Assembly: GCA_964035545.1 (NCBI GenBank)
Contig: OZ037767.1
Span: 25,963,628-26,027,627 of the forward strand
Reading direction: 5' to 3'
DNA from: Bugula neritina
Taxonomy: Eukaryota > Bryozoa > Gymnolaemata > Cheilostomatida > Bugulidae
Length of the DNA: 64,000 nt
Below are positions 49,500 to 60,974 of the stretch, one piece after another (the stretch's first letter is position 1; the number at the start of each line of letters is the position of its first letter). Below the pieces are notes generated by a model. The model saw only the letters and a program-made list of their open reading frames with translations. It did not search any database and had not been told where the DNA came from. The translations under genes were made by a program, and so were the position numbers.

Positions 49500-52400
49500 T
49501 TACTTTGGCATTCTTAGACTGAATTCCTCGGACATCCACGTAGCGTGATCATGGGCATGTATACTGACCAGCACCCTCAGTAAACCCTTTAACTCATCCC
49601 TGTAATTGTAGCAAGCAATGTAACGCCGCACATTGCATGAAGGTAATGCCAACATCTTCACAATGTTGAATAACTTATTGATTTCTTTACAGAACAATAA
49701 TTAAATTCGAATAAATACAGTTCTGTGTATTATGCAAGTATCTATGCAAGTGTACATAGATGAGACAAACAAACCAAGTGACAGTCTGAATAATCTAAAA
49801 CACTAAGAGATTTAAGACTGATAAACATTTTGAAGTCGTTTTAGAAAGCTGCTAAAGTATTCGGCAATAAAATCTTACCTGTTATTTGATTGGTGGAAGG
49901 CTTTAGCACATGATCTGATAAACCTGCATAGGTTTTCCAATTCAGGCAGTGCTTTCTCACCGTCCGGTGTCTTCAACCAATGACTAGGTAAAGCATCAGT
50001 TACCTGCAAACAGGTGAACATTGGATACTTTTAGTATATAAAGTATAGATATGAACGCAGACCTCCAGCTATATTCATATCGATTAAAAAAAGTTAAAGC
50101 CCCTTTATATAAGCCATGAGAGTAGCAGCATTTTTGATCCTTATAATGTATGATGTTACTGAATGTACTTACAGCCTTAATTCTCTTAAGACAGTTATCG
50201 TGACCAGCGCACTGTAGTCCCAACATGATGTATCTGTTGAGAAGTGAATCCAAGGCCAGGTGCCTGAGTTTACTGTCACTAAGCAAGCATGAGAATTGTA
50301 GAATATTCTGGTACAGTTTGATGTTTGACCAGATTTGTCTATGCAGGAACGACCTGGCTTCTACGCTCTTCAGCAGCAAACTAAAGTAGTAAGAGAGAAT
50401 ATACCACACTGTGTGTATGTGCATGTGCGTTTGTGTGTGTGTGCATGTGCGTGTGTATGTGTGTGAATGTGCGTGAGTTTATATAATTCTATTTCATAAC
50501 ATATGTATATTATGATACATTGATAGGTAGCTGAGAAGTTGAGGTGAATAAAGAGCAACACCAAAATATAGAAAAATAATGCACAAGGATTACAGACAAA
50601 ATTCTTAAGTTGGATAATTATTCTTACAAATTCACAGAATTAATTTTTCCTTGCAGCTAATACATACGGTTTTACACCTGATTAGCTTGTACAAGTTGTA
50701 CAGATGTGCTGAAGCTAACAACACTGATTGACTTTATTTACAACTCATCAACTGATATTATATACAGCATTAACCCACACAAATAGAGATTATTGAAACC
50801 TTGAGAAAATTCCTTCGTAAAAAAACAGCATAGCGAGAAACACGCCTCAGGTCACACAAAACCAAAGATATACACACTTACTCATTAGCAAAAAGAGGCA
50901 TGAAAGTGTCTTCATCCAGACTAACGTTGATCCTAAGGCTAATAGACTTGAGAAGAGTAGCTGTGTTCTTACTGCTGGTGTTCAAGGTGGGGTAGGTGTC
51001 CACCAGCCCGTGTAGTAATGTAGCCAAGTTGTGGGTCTGAGTTCTAGAGACTGGATCCCACACCATATCAACATAACCTAAAGAATTGACAGACTGTCTC
51101 AGTACAGGCACGCAGCAACTTACTTAGTAGTGTTGAAACCAATGCTCAGAGAAGATAACTCATAACATCAAACAAAAAAAACTAATAACAGGAAGTTCAG
51201 AATATCTTCAATTGGTTTTACATGAATAGCAATTGGTTCTTAAAAACAGACAGTTAGCAAACAGACAGGAACTGCGCTCATAGCAAGGAGAGGAGCATGC
51301 TCAGTGACTAACTCTGCCGAGGATAATTTCCTCAATTGGTTTTGCAAAGGCAATACAAGAAGTCAGCGAGCATTTGAGGAGTTGTTACACACTGCAGTAG
51401 ACCTATCATATGTGATCTCTATTATACATAAGGCATACCTGTCAACTTAGGAATTAATACCTTTTCCACTATCATTGGAATTAGTTGATCATCAGGATCT
51501 GAAGCTGTGTTTATAGATCCAGTGTGGCCAAACATTGCCACACTGCGAAACCATGACATCTCGGATATGGGCTTGCAGTTAACCTACATAAAACATATGG
51601 TAGACAGTAGATAGACCCTTTTCAAATGTCCCTAGTACTCAATTTATAATTAAGAGTTGTGCCCACTTAGCAGGTAGATACTTTAATCTCATTATAAAGA
51701 GCAGCCTCATTAAAGATTTAAAATTTGACTGCTACATTAAACCCAAACTATACTATATACCTACTTGTTCTTTTTAGAAAACAAATATTGTGACAGTGGC
51801 ACAAATATATGTATTTCAAAAGAATTACTTAATAGTGTTTTTTCTCAGTAAATTAAAAAATGAACTTGAAAGCCTTTTCATGGTTATATACGTTTATTGA
51901 GCCTAGTTTTTTGAATACCAAATTAGAATAAAATAAGTAGAAACACGCTGCAACATATGAAGGTGATTTAATGCACACAGGCTTTGATACAAGAAATAAT
52001 ACACTACATAAAATATTAGACTGAGAATCTTACATAGAGCTAGGGAGCGTACCTCTAGGGGGTTCCAGCTTATCAGACTAAGTTTTATGAGAGGAGAGAG
52101 CAGTTTGGGAAGACAAAGGCCAACGTAAGCATCATTATAGTCGTCAGTGTACTTTCTTTTCCATTCCTCAAATCTCTCCAGAATTTCTGATACGGTGGAG
52201 AAATCTTCTATGACATCTTCAAACAGGCTTTGACTCTCAGATATCAGTTTATCTACAAGTAATATAGAGATCATTGTACCGCAATATATCCACATGTTAT
52301 ATTTAGAAACCATTACAACTTATAAGACGTGATGCTAGACAATCACAAACACACAGACCTCTGTCTGTCTGGTACTTGATGATGTCACTCTTACTCTCCT

Positions 52401-55400
52401 CATCATCTGAAGACATGCCGTCATGATGCGTTTCCTTCGGACCTGCTGCCGTCCTATTGGCCTGCCGTAGCTGCCTACGTCTGGTGCGTCGCGCCTCCCT
52501 GTCAGCTACTCGCCTCGCCTTGATAGCTTGTTGTCTTTTCTGGACAGGCATCTCAGTCTGTGTCGGAGTTATCTTATCTAAATAGTCGAACACAATAAAT
52601 TAGGGGAGACAATTCTCTATTGAACTTGGCGCATAGTAACTTAATACCATTATGTTTAAAAAAACTAAGCAATTACAACACTGCTGCAAGTAGAAAATAT
52701 TGACTAACAGAAGTAAAGGCAATGCCTGAAGATAAAGCTCAGGTACTTTTCAGCAGAACGACTAACAAAAGCTAAGATGAGTGCAAGAAATCGAAAGATT
52801 TATTTAACAGCCAGTAATGCATGAGCTGAAAGTTTTTTGTGTTCCAAAAAACAAATAACAATAAAGGAGTGAATATATAGGTCAGCTTGCCCTACTTATA
52901 GAGGAACTATCACTAGCTTCATCTTTGATATCATCCTGTCTCCGTTTACACAGAGTAGCGCTTCGTCTCTTGGCCAATGACATCACAGCAAAATCCAGTT
53001 CACAGATTCGGGTATACTAAAAGTAGGGTTTATCCTATTATACACTAGAAACCTATATATATATATAACACTAACCAGCATACAGTACATCAGGTAATAG
53101 TAGACGAAACCTTGTCATGTGCACAGTGCTGCAGAAAGAACCATGGACTTACTGATTATTTGATTAGCAATGTCACCACATTATTAAAGAATGAACTTGG
53201 ATTGGATAACTTCTAATAGCACATCACACATAAAGGACAAAACAAAATAACCAGGTAATTTACAAAGAAATAATGTAAGTAGTCAAACAAAACAAGGCCA
53301 TAGAAATATTCAAACTCTTCCAACGCCTTAGTCTGAGAAAAACCTCCGTAGAGTTTCTAACCTTTTCATTAAAGCAGCCAAGAAGATCCCTGACATAGGA
53401 TCTGATTTGCTGCATGAACGTGTACTTAGCATTGAGTTTAGAAAGCACACTATCAGGCCCTTTGTTCTCCAGCTCTGCGGTAGATTGCTTACTCTGCAGA
53501 AGACCCGTCTGTACATTGTCCCTCTCCTGGGTGTGAACTCTGTGCACTATCTGCAGATTGCTTAACCTAAAACACAGCGCAAGTTCCTAACTCACTCACT
53601 GACTAAACAAACCCCATACCTGAAAGGAAAGACTGCAACAGAAACTATAAGATTTAACCACCGAATAAGCATGAAAAAATGTATCTAGGTAATCACACCT
53701 TTCAACCAGAGAGCGTTTGACTTGATCTATGTTGATGGTGTCTGGTAGAGGTTTGGCTTCCATAGATTGATAAGAAGGCATGCTTTCACCACCCTGACCA
53801 TAGTCTGACACCATCTGACTAGGGTCAGCCTGTCCCATTGAATAATATGACGTGTAGTAAGCATTGCCCAACACCTATTAATGAAGTTATACATGGTCAA
53901 CCATTCAGTTTGTAACTCTATCACAACACACCAGCACTGATGAGTTCAGGATACCGTGTAAATGCAACAAGGCTCTAGATTGTACTTACTACAAAATCTA
54001 ATACGCGATGCTTGAAATAATTACATAATCAGTTATAATACGAGACTTGTTTAGAAAAGTTAGCAGGTGAGGCGGAATCCCAGCAGACATGTTTTAGTAC
54101 ACAATTAAGAAAATCTTCGAGTGTACTGTGGCTTGGACATGGCTACAGAATTCATTGTTACTATTCAGACAATAAGTTGACGCCTGGAAGTAAAGCATGA
54201 ATTAAGTGATGAGCAGCAAGAATAAAACCCTGCTCTTGCCACAGCTCCCAGGGTTACCTGAGGTTGGGGTTCTCTACCCCCGACCACTTTACTGATCTGC
54301 TGCTGCTCCCAGTCTCGGTCATGGTCACTGTCGGAGCCAGAGCCATGCTCGGCAGCCAGGAATGTATCCTTCATATGCTGCTTGTCTCTCTGCAGTGAGT
54401 TGACAGTGAAATCTATCCTGTCTTCTTCATCACTCATATCATTATCATCATCCCTACAAAGAAGAGATAAGTGTGAAATAAGTCTTTGAACTAGTAGCTG
54501 TGGAGGTAGCTAAAGTCTTTAAACATATGAATATTGAACCTCGTAAATAGTAATTCGGGAAAGCTTCCAAAATGAAGAAACAAGACATGATGAATTGACA
54601 AGTATAAATGCATGCATACATATCAACTATACATGCAAACACATTAAGTTTAAATTTCTTCCCTCTCTAACTCTTAATAAAATATTGACTCTGAAAGCAC
54701 AGATCAAACTAATTTTAAGCCAAACTTGGAAGTTATTTTACAAACTTGAGATGAGAAAAACTGACCTGACGAGCCTCTGAGTTGATTTGGGTGCTGAATC
54801 TACTTTCTTTGTATCATCTAGAGGTATGAAGTCACCTTGCTCTCTAGCCTGGGCCCTTTTCTTGCGTGCCAAGTGTATAAGGTTGGCATCTGGTATCACC
54901 CCACCTGCCGTTAAAATTTCAGTACAATGAAGCCATACTGTTTCTGTTCATTTATTTGAATTATTGATAGATATACTTTAATTTTGAAAGTTTAAACTAT
55001 CAAATAGTGGAAAAAGCGATAAAAATTTCTTCATTATAATATTGATTGAAAGTATGCTCTTTGAACATATTTCAAACAGGAACAAAACTAACTACTGCCT
55101 ACGTTCTAGTAAAGACTTGAAAGAATGTTGGGGCCTCTCTGCACCCCCTTCTGAACTCTCTACTTTGTCGGTCTCACAGTCGCTGTCCAGATCCATGTCT
55201 AACGCACGATCTCCATTCAGTACAATTGAAACTTCATCTCTCTATAATGTATAGAATGGTTGTAAAAGGCAGATAGACTGGTATAGAAAATATGTCAATA
55301 TTTTATCCACGTAATGGTAATGTGAAGCCATGTATCTACTTACTTGTGGCGAGTAAGTCATACTTTCTCCATTTTTCTTAGCAGAAGCATCTTGTTTGCT

Positions 55401-56307
55401 TTCCTTTTTAAGTCGTTTGATAAGTTTTCTACTTTGACTTGATTTCTTGACTTGAAAAATCTCTCCTAATAATACAATGGTTATTTACAACTACTGCATT
55501 AAATTTCTGGCTTTAATGCATATAACGAACATGAGATGGCAGAATTTACTGATGCAATTTTTTTAACCAATTACAGATCTCTCAGTGAGCTCTCAATCAG
55601 CGTTTTTGGATTATGAAACATGCCAGGTGAGTTCAAATTAAACATTGATTTCTAAACATCGAGTAAAATTTTACTAAGTGTGGTGCAATCATTAAACACA
55701 ACTTAGTACTTACTGTTTTATTGCAAACAAACATTCCGGCATGATTTTACTAAGATAAATAAAACTAGACAGACTCGTCAAAAATATAAATATTATTAAA
55801 ATTGTTGCAAATTAACACAGCTGAATACAACTATTGTAAATATTTTCACGCAGCTGCAAAAATTAGGACATGGAAAGTGCAGTTGTTTAAATGCATTCGA
55901 CATTAATACAGGCAATTGAAATATTAAACATCATAGCAAGGTAGTCTTATTAGTCATTTCTGAAGAACAAATATTAGCACTCAGTGCTTTAAATTATTGT
56001 ACTAAAGACTAAAGCTGTTTAATACAGCTGATGCCTTACCTTCATCTTCCTCGTCTAACTCAAAGCTAATGGGAGCTCCACTACTAGGTTTTGTTGACTT
56101 ATTACTGTTGGACTTTGGATTTTTTAGTTTAGGCTTAGCTTTTGCGGTTGAAATGCCAAATGTGTTTTGATTTCCTTTACTCTGTGTATTTTGATTTACA
56201 TTTTGGCTTTGAATAGAAGACGAGTCATCCTGATTTTCTGAATCTTCATCTGACCCACCGTCGTCAGTATTTCTCTGTCGGAAATGTCTTCTTGGTTTTT
56301 TAAACAT
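49500..56307 (-). CDS. paxbp1: PAXBP1/GCFC-domain protein, 15 exons, 852 aa
   Basis: Minus-strand exons are 56040-56307, 55344-55465, 55103-55241, 54766-54904, 54258-54453, 53699-53874, 53362-53566, 52896-53016, 52359-52577, 52053-52252, 51439-51583, 50882-51077, 50173-50380, 49879-50003 and 49500-49599. The start MFKKPRRHFRQRN and acidic N-terminus match PAXBP1. Family blocks are EIFQVKKSSQSRKLIKRLKK, GVIPDANLIHLARKKRAQAR, KYTFMQQIRSYVRDLLGCF, RRQDDIKDEASD, REARRTRRRQLRQ, GMSSDDEESKSDI and the GCFC region (FEEWKRKYTDDYNDAYVGLCL, VDMVWDPVSRTQTHNL, LDEDTFMPLF). In vertebrates PAXBP1 is nuclear and works with PAX3/7 and chromatin or splicing factors. The last exon was placed at the inner acceptor (attacag|ggatgag) because only that keeps phase; it ends RMPK. 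The length is near the roughly 917 residues of the human protein. Confidence 0.93.
50409..50476. repeat. (GT)n-type microsatellite in a PAXBP1 intron
   Basis: An imperfect GT/GC/AT tract lies just upstream, in the minus-strand sense, of the PAXBP1 exon at 50173-50380. On the minus strand it reads as CA repeats about 30 bases from the acceptor. Confidence 0.95.
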
Positions 56308-58582
56308 TTTAGACTCAACTGTCAAGGTTATGGACTCCAAAATAAAGTTAGTTTTATTTTAACTTTATGTCAAATAAAATCACAATGCACAGTAATGAAT
56401 GAAGTATTGGTCTTGTATCTGTAGATCACTGAAATTTGAATAAAACATAATCATAAATAAAATTTTGGCTGCTACAACTACAAGTACGTAATGATATTCA
56501 CTTTATGATAAGGAAAATGATCTAGCAGTAACTCTGAGCTAAAACCTAGTAAGCCTGCATGGTAGTGCTCACATCATACAAATATATTCATGTTGTGATT
56601 GTAGTTGTACTTCATTCAGTTCTACTAGTTACTAAGTCTAACATAATGATAAATAACCAATAAACAATATATAATAATAATAATAGTAATACTTATACTA
56701 ATACTAATAGTATTACTTTTAGTTTTAGTAAATTAGTATTCGTCTTTGCATTACCATTACTATTGGTATTACAGTATCGGTATTACTATTACTATTAGTA
56801 ATACTATTAGTATTAGAGTATTACTATGTCTATCTATAATCATAATAATAGACATTATTAATAATAATGTCTATTAGTATTAGTATTACTAATTAGTATT
56901 ACTAATACTAATAGTAATACTAATAGTAGTAATACTAATACTAATACTAATAGTAATAGTAATAGCAATAGTAATAGTTATACTTGTAAAATGAAATTAA
57001 AATAATCATGATAATAATCACGATGATAAGTAAAGGTATAACCATTTCACTAACTTTTAGTTTTACTCTAAGTATAACGATATTCACATGATGATGATTA
57101 TTAATTAATATAAATATTATTATAATATTAATTATTTATATTATAATTATGATTACGACGATCTGATTATCATTATCATTATCATTATGGTAATCATAAT
57201 CATAATATGAACATCATTATCATCACAATACAAATTTTCATGAAGCTTTTAATTACAGTAGGTTCGACTAATTGGGCGTAGACAAAACTCTATACTGTAA
57301 TATTGCTTGGGATAAAGGCACACTGGCCATCACAACTCATAAGTATTACTATTATAATCATTATCATGATGAGATTCAACGTAACTTGCCAAAAATTTTC
57401 TTAGCTCTTGTATCGAAGAGATAATATTCACATTTTAGTAACTATGATTACCGCCTTCTAAAGTGGGGAAATCTACTATTAATGACCGATGACGAACTAG
57501 TTTTATCTAAAACATTGGTTTAGCTGCAGGCACACGTCATTTATGTAGAAAACAACTCCTTATAACGTTGTCAACGCTGACTGACCTTTGCCTTTCTCTC
57601 TCAACATTGTAATGCTCGAGCAAAGCTTTGGTGGCGCTGTTCAATATCTTGCTTATTAATAATATAGTTCACAGCATTATATATAATCAAAATTCATGTA
57701 CTATAATTAGTAGCTTGCGTGCATATCTACTTTATAAGTCATAACTTATACATGTTTCGTTCATTTGGTTCTTTTTGCAAGCCTTAGTGGTCAGTGCTGG
57801 ATTTCATGCGTATTATAATAATATATATATTTTTAGAACAAAACAAATTAGTCTTCTTTTTGAGAAAAAGCTTAGCATATTCTTATGTTTCATAAACAAT
57901 ATTTTGCAGCTAAAAATTTGATCAATTTTTACAAAAGTACTTTTATTTTTGAAATTTGAAATAAAACTTTCAACAACCTAACATTTTAGCTACCTGTAGC
58001 ATAATATAATTTGTTTTACAATGGTTCCTCTAACTTATCAAGCTGATAACCAACATTTTATTGCTCTATTGTTCACTAGTAACATCTACTGTTTATACTT
58101 ATTAATATTTCATTACTTTTGTATTTTTTGCTTCATTATATTATTCAAATATCTTTATTGTATATTAATATATAAATAAAAGTATTTACTAACATGATAT
58201 TTTTAGATTGCATTCACAACTTTAATTTATTATTGTAGCTAGTATTGCATATATTTTTGACTCCATAATTTGTATGTCGCCTGCAAAATAGAACTAGCTG
58301 CAATGCATGTTGCTTTGTCTCTACAAGATGAAGAGTTATATTTTGAAAACGGATATATTGTAGAGTATCATAATAGTTATATATATTAAAATATATTTTG
58401 ATACCATTAAAATTATAACACAATAATACACTGTGGTATAATAATACATCAACACAGGATATGACATCACAAGTAGAAATCATCCTGTATTATTAAGGAA
58501 TTCTCAACAATCAACACATGATGCATTACTTTATGTTGATGACACAACTTCATTGGAAAGAGCTCTCATTAGCTGCATCAAA
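56308..58582. other. Intergenic region with putative PAXBP1 promoter
   Basis: About 2.3 kb lie between the divergent starts of PAXBP1 (minus) and the small membrane protein gene (plus). The part nearest PAXBP1 should contain its 5' UTR and promoter, but no TATA box or CpG-rich patch is obvious. The middle is taken up by the trinucleotide array described separately. The part from 57700 to 58500 is plain AT-rich sequence. Confidence 0.5.
56665..56985. repeat. Trinucleotide array of TAA/TAC/TAG type
   Basis: About 320 bases consist almost wholly of AATACT, AATAGT and ATTAGT hexamers. The left part is mixed and includes TATTAGTATTAGTATTAC. The right part is mainly ACTAATACTAATAGTAATAG. Because units and their reverse complements both occur, the array can fold on itself. 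A related ATCATTATCATT stretch lies near 57170-57200. Confidence 0.9.
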
Positions 58583-59687
58583 ATGTCTACCATAATAAAT
58601 GTTCTCGGCTTTGCTATGTTCATGGACGTTGCATACCGTTACTACGTCTTCAGTTTTGTATGGTGGTGGATAACGACGGTCCCATTCATCGTCACACTGT
58701 TTTTGACTACTGTGGTAGTTGTTATAGTTTCGTAAGTTACACAATTCCTAAATATGTTTAATCTTTGCTATCTCAAGAACTTCTTACTAGTTTAACTAAA
58801 TTTAATGTTATTCATAGTATTCTGGTTTCCTCTACTTTTCAGTACTATATTCATATGTTATGTGTTGGTGTTATATAATGATTTATATAACACTCTTTAC
58901 AGACCAAAGCGTGCTCCTTGTTCTCAACTTAGAGTAACTCAATCTGCCAGCAAACAAATAAATCTTGAGATTGCTACAGAAATCATTTCTCCTTCCACTC
59001 TGCTCACTGAGTGTAAGAAAACAGAGGAACACCCCAAGAATAAAGATGGTAAGATGCTAGCTGTATTATTTCTTTACATTATTTGCCAATTGTGCTGAAA
59101 AATGTTCAACTTATCTAAAAATGTTTAATTTCCATTTACAATCTTTTTGGTCAGCTAATAGGAACTTGAGATTTTGAAGACAAGCTTATTTTGTTGAATC
59201 TAATCTTTTCAATTTAATTTTTTAATTTAACTAAAGGGTTAAATTATGTGCTTTCATTGTAGCTGTAGTGGAGAAAACCTCCTATGCCTACAACAAAAAG
59301 AGAATACAGTATATGGCTGGAATGATAGAAAGAGTTTTCAAAGATAAACCTACCAGAGGTATGGCAATATTTTTACTTGTATTATCTGCTAAATTACCCT
59401 AACAGTGTATATGTATCACTGCTCATGCCAAAGGACTACACTTTGTTTCAAAATATATTTTATGCTATGTTATTGTTATTTACTTTAATTGATATATTAT
59501 TCTTTTAGCTGCAGTGGACACCACCTCTTATGTATATAACAAGAAGAGAATCCAGTACATGGCTGGGGTTGTAGAGACTATGTTCAAAAACCCACCAGCT
59601 AAAAACACTGAATTAAATGATGAACTGAAACTCACTAAAGGAATGTGTATTACTAGCCGAATGAGGCAAAACTTTATGAAGAGCTAA
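58583..59687 (+). CDS. Small membrane protein with duplicated exon, four exons, 209 aa, family unknown
   Basis: Exons are 58583-58731, 58843-59048, 59263-59358 and 59509-59687 (TAA at 59685). They join in phase to 209 residues. I do not recognise the family. The first third is very hydrophobic (FVWWWITTVPFIVTLFLTT, then VVVVIVSTIFICYVLVLY) and probably forms two membrane helices or a hairpin. A basic stretch (RPKRAP) and a polar middle follow. Exons 3 and 4 encode two copies of one motif, T-S-Y-x-Y-N-K-K-R-I-Q-Y-M-A-G, residues about 120-148 and 152-180, with 19 of 29 positions identical. Both junctions are phase 1, so exon 3 (96 bases) can be duplicated or skipped without a frame change. The ATG at 58583 is the first in frame. 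All four exons have good splice signals, so the gene is probably real. No function is claimed. Confidence 0.7.
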
Positions 59688-59814
59688 ATTAGTTACTCTC
59701 AAATTTAGCTATAGGCCTACTATAATTAATATTTATGTTATGAGCGAGTATTAGTTTGATTATATGTATATGAAAATATACATTTACTTGTGTTTTTCCT
59801 GCTTGCTATTATAA

Positions 59815-59820
59815 AATAAA
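59815..59820 (+). terminator. Polyadenylation signal of the small membrane protein gene
   Basis: A canonical AATAAA, overlapping a second AT-rich copy, lies about 130 bases past the TAA at 59685-59687. Confidence 0.55.
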
Positions 59821-60759
59821 ATATTATAATACCACAAAAATAAGCCAAATTATAAAATCTTCATTTAATAAATATCAGCATGTTATCATAAATAGAAGTT
59901 AATAAACAAGTTTATACAGCAAATATTTTAAGGTTGCAGCTTTATATAAAAACAACATTGAGATAGATAGCAGTAAACGCCATGTTGGCCTCAGTTCAAT
60001 TATAAAAATTTCAATTACAACATACTTTATGAATAAAAACAATAATGATAACTGTCATAGATTAATATACTATAATTATCTCATGTTGCATAAAGTCTAC
60101 TATTTTTATAAAGGCTATCTGAAACTATTTTCTATAGCATCAGGCATGACTTCTTAAAGGTATATATGGGGGAGGTGTATAAAAATATTCTGCGCTAATT
60201 TTACGCCTGAATTTACAGTGTTAGATTATTAAAGCTTTTGCAATTCAGAAATTGAGGAAATTATGATATGACTCACTTGAAGCATTACTCGTTTTCACCT
60301 AATTGCAAGTAAGCTGAAATTCAGTTGATTATTAGTTATTAATTCTGGGGTTTTTTAATTTAGTTATAAAAATAACTTTGAATTGATACTGCAAAATTTT
60401 ACAAGTTATTAAAACTTGTAATTAATGTTGTGATGATTTTAGTCTGTTGTCTACTGTACATTAGACTCTATTAATCTGCAGATTCAAACCTTTATAGTTT
60501 ATGTCGTGTCAGAGGTCATGAATGATGTCAGAGGTCATGAAACCAGGGCATATATTCACATAATTGACATGAAACATGATACTCATGAAAGCAGCTAATA
60601 ATAGTGTGACTCGAGTGTAGTTTACAAATCAATACTGCCCTTTAAAAACCTGCCTGTCATTACTTTTCCAGCATTAAACCTAATAAGAAGCCTTCATTAC
60701 AGACAGACATACAAATTGCTCATTCACTAGTTAAAACATTTAAATAGTAGCTAGAAATC
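59821..60759. other. Intergenic and likely promoter region of the innexin-like gene
   Basis: About 0.94 kb without a gene. It holds TATAAAAA at 60178-60185, roughly 580 bases before the ATG, and the AGGTCA pair at 60507-60541. The rest is plain AT-rich sequence. Confidence 0.45.
60507..60541 (+). promoter_or_regulatory. Duplicated TGTCAGAGGTCATGAA upstream of the innexin-like gene
   Basis: A 16-base string occurs twice with a period of 19 bases, so two AGGTCA hexamers lie at 60513-60518 and 60532-60537. AGGTCA is the nuclear-receptor half-site, but the spacing (13 bases) is not one of the common DR1-DR5 layouts. It lies about 220 bases before the ATG at 60760. Binding is only a possibility. 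Confidence 0.4.
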
Positions 60760-60902
60760 ATGGATGAGAAAATGATGGAAGTAGACCCTCAGCAGCCTCG
60801 AAGGCATTCATCAACAAGACTTCAGCGGTCTGTATTAAATAATAGGTATATATCAAATATGCAAGTTCCTTAACCTGTTACACAGCTGTTGTTAGATGTT
60901 AC

Positions 60903-60974
<72 letters not shown>

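Noticed and set aside
49600-49697. Upstream extension of the last PAXBP1 exon
   Set aside because: The frame is open to 49697, but the acceptor there is out of phase with the exon at 49879-50003, while the acceptor at 49600 is in phase and gives RDELKGLLRVL, which aligns with the family.
50370-50564. Minus-strand frame with a His/Thr-rich repeat
   Set aside because: It is a translation of the GT microsatellite at 50409-50476.
58211-58744. Minus-strand frames opposite the small membrane protein gene
   Set aside because: They overlap the first exon antisense and show no domain; the plus-strand model has consistent splice signals.
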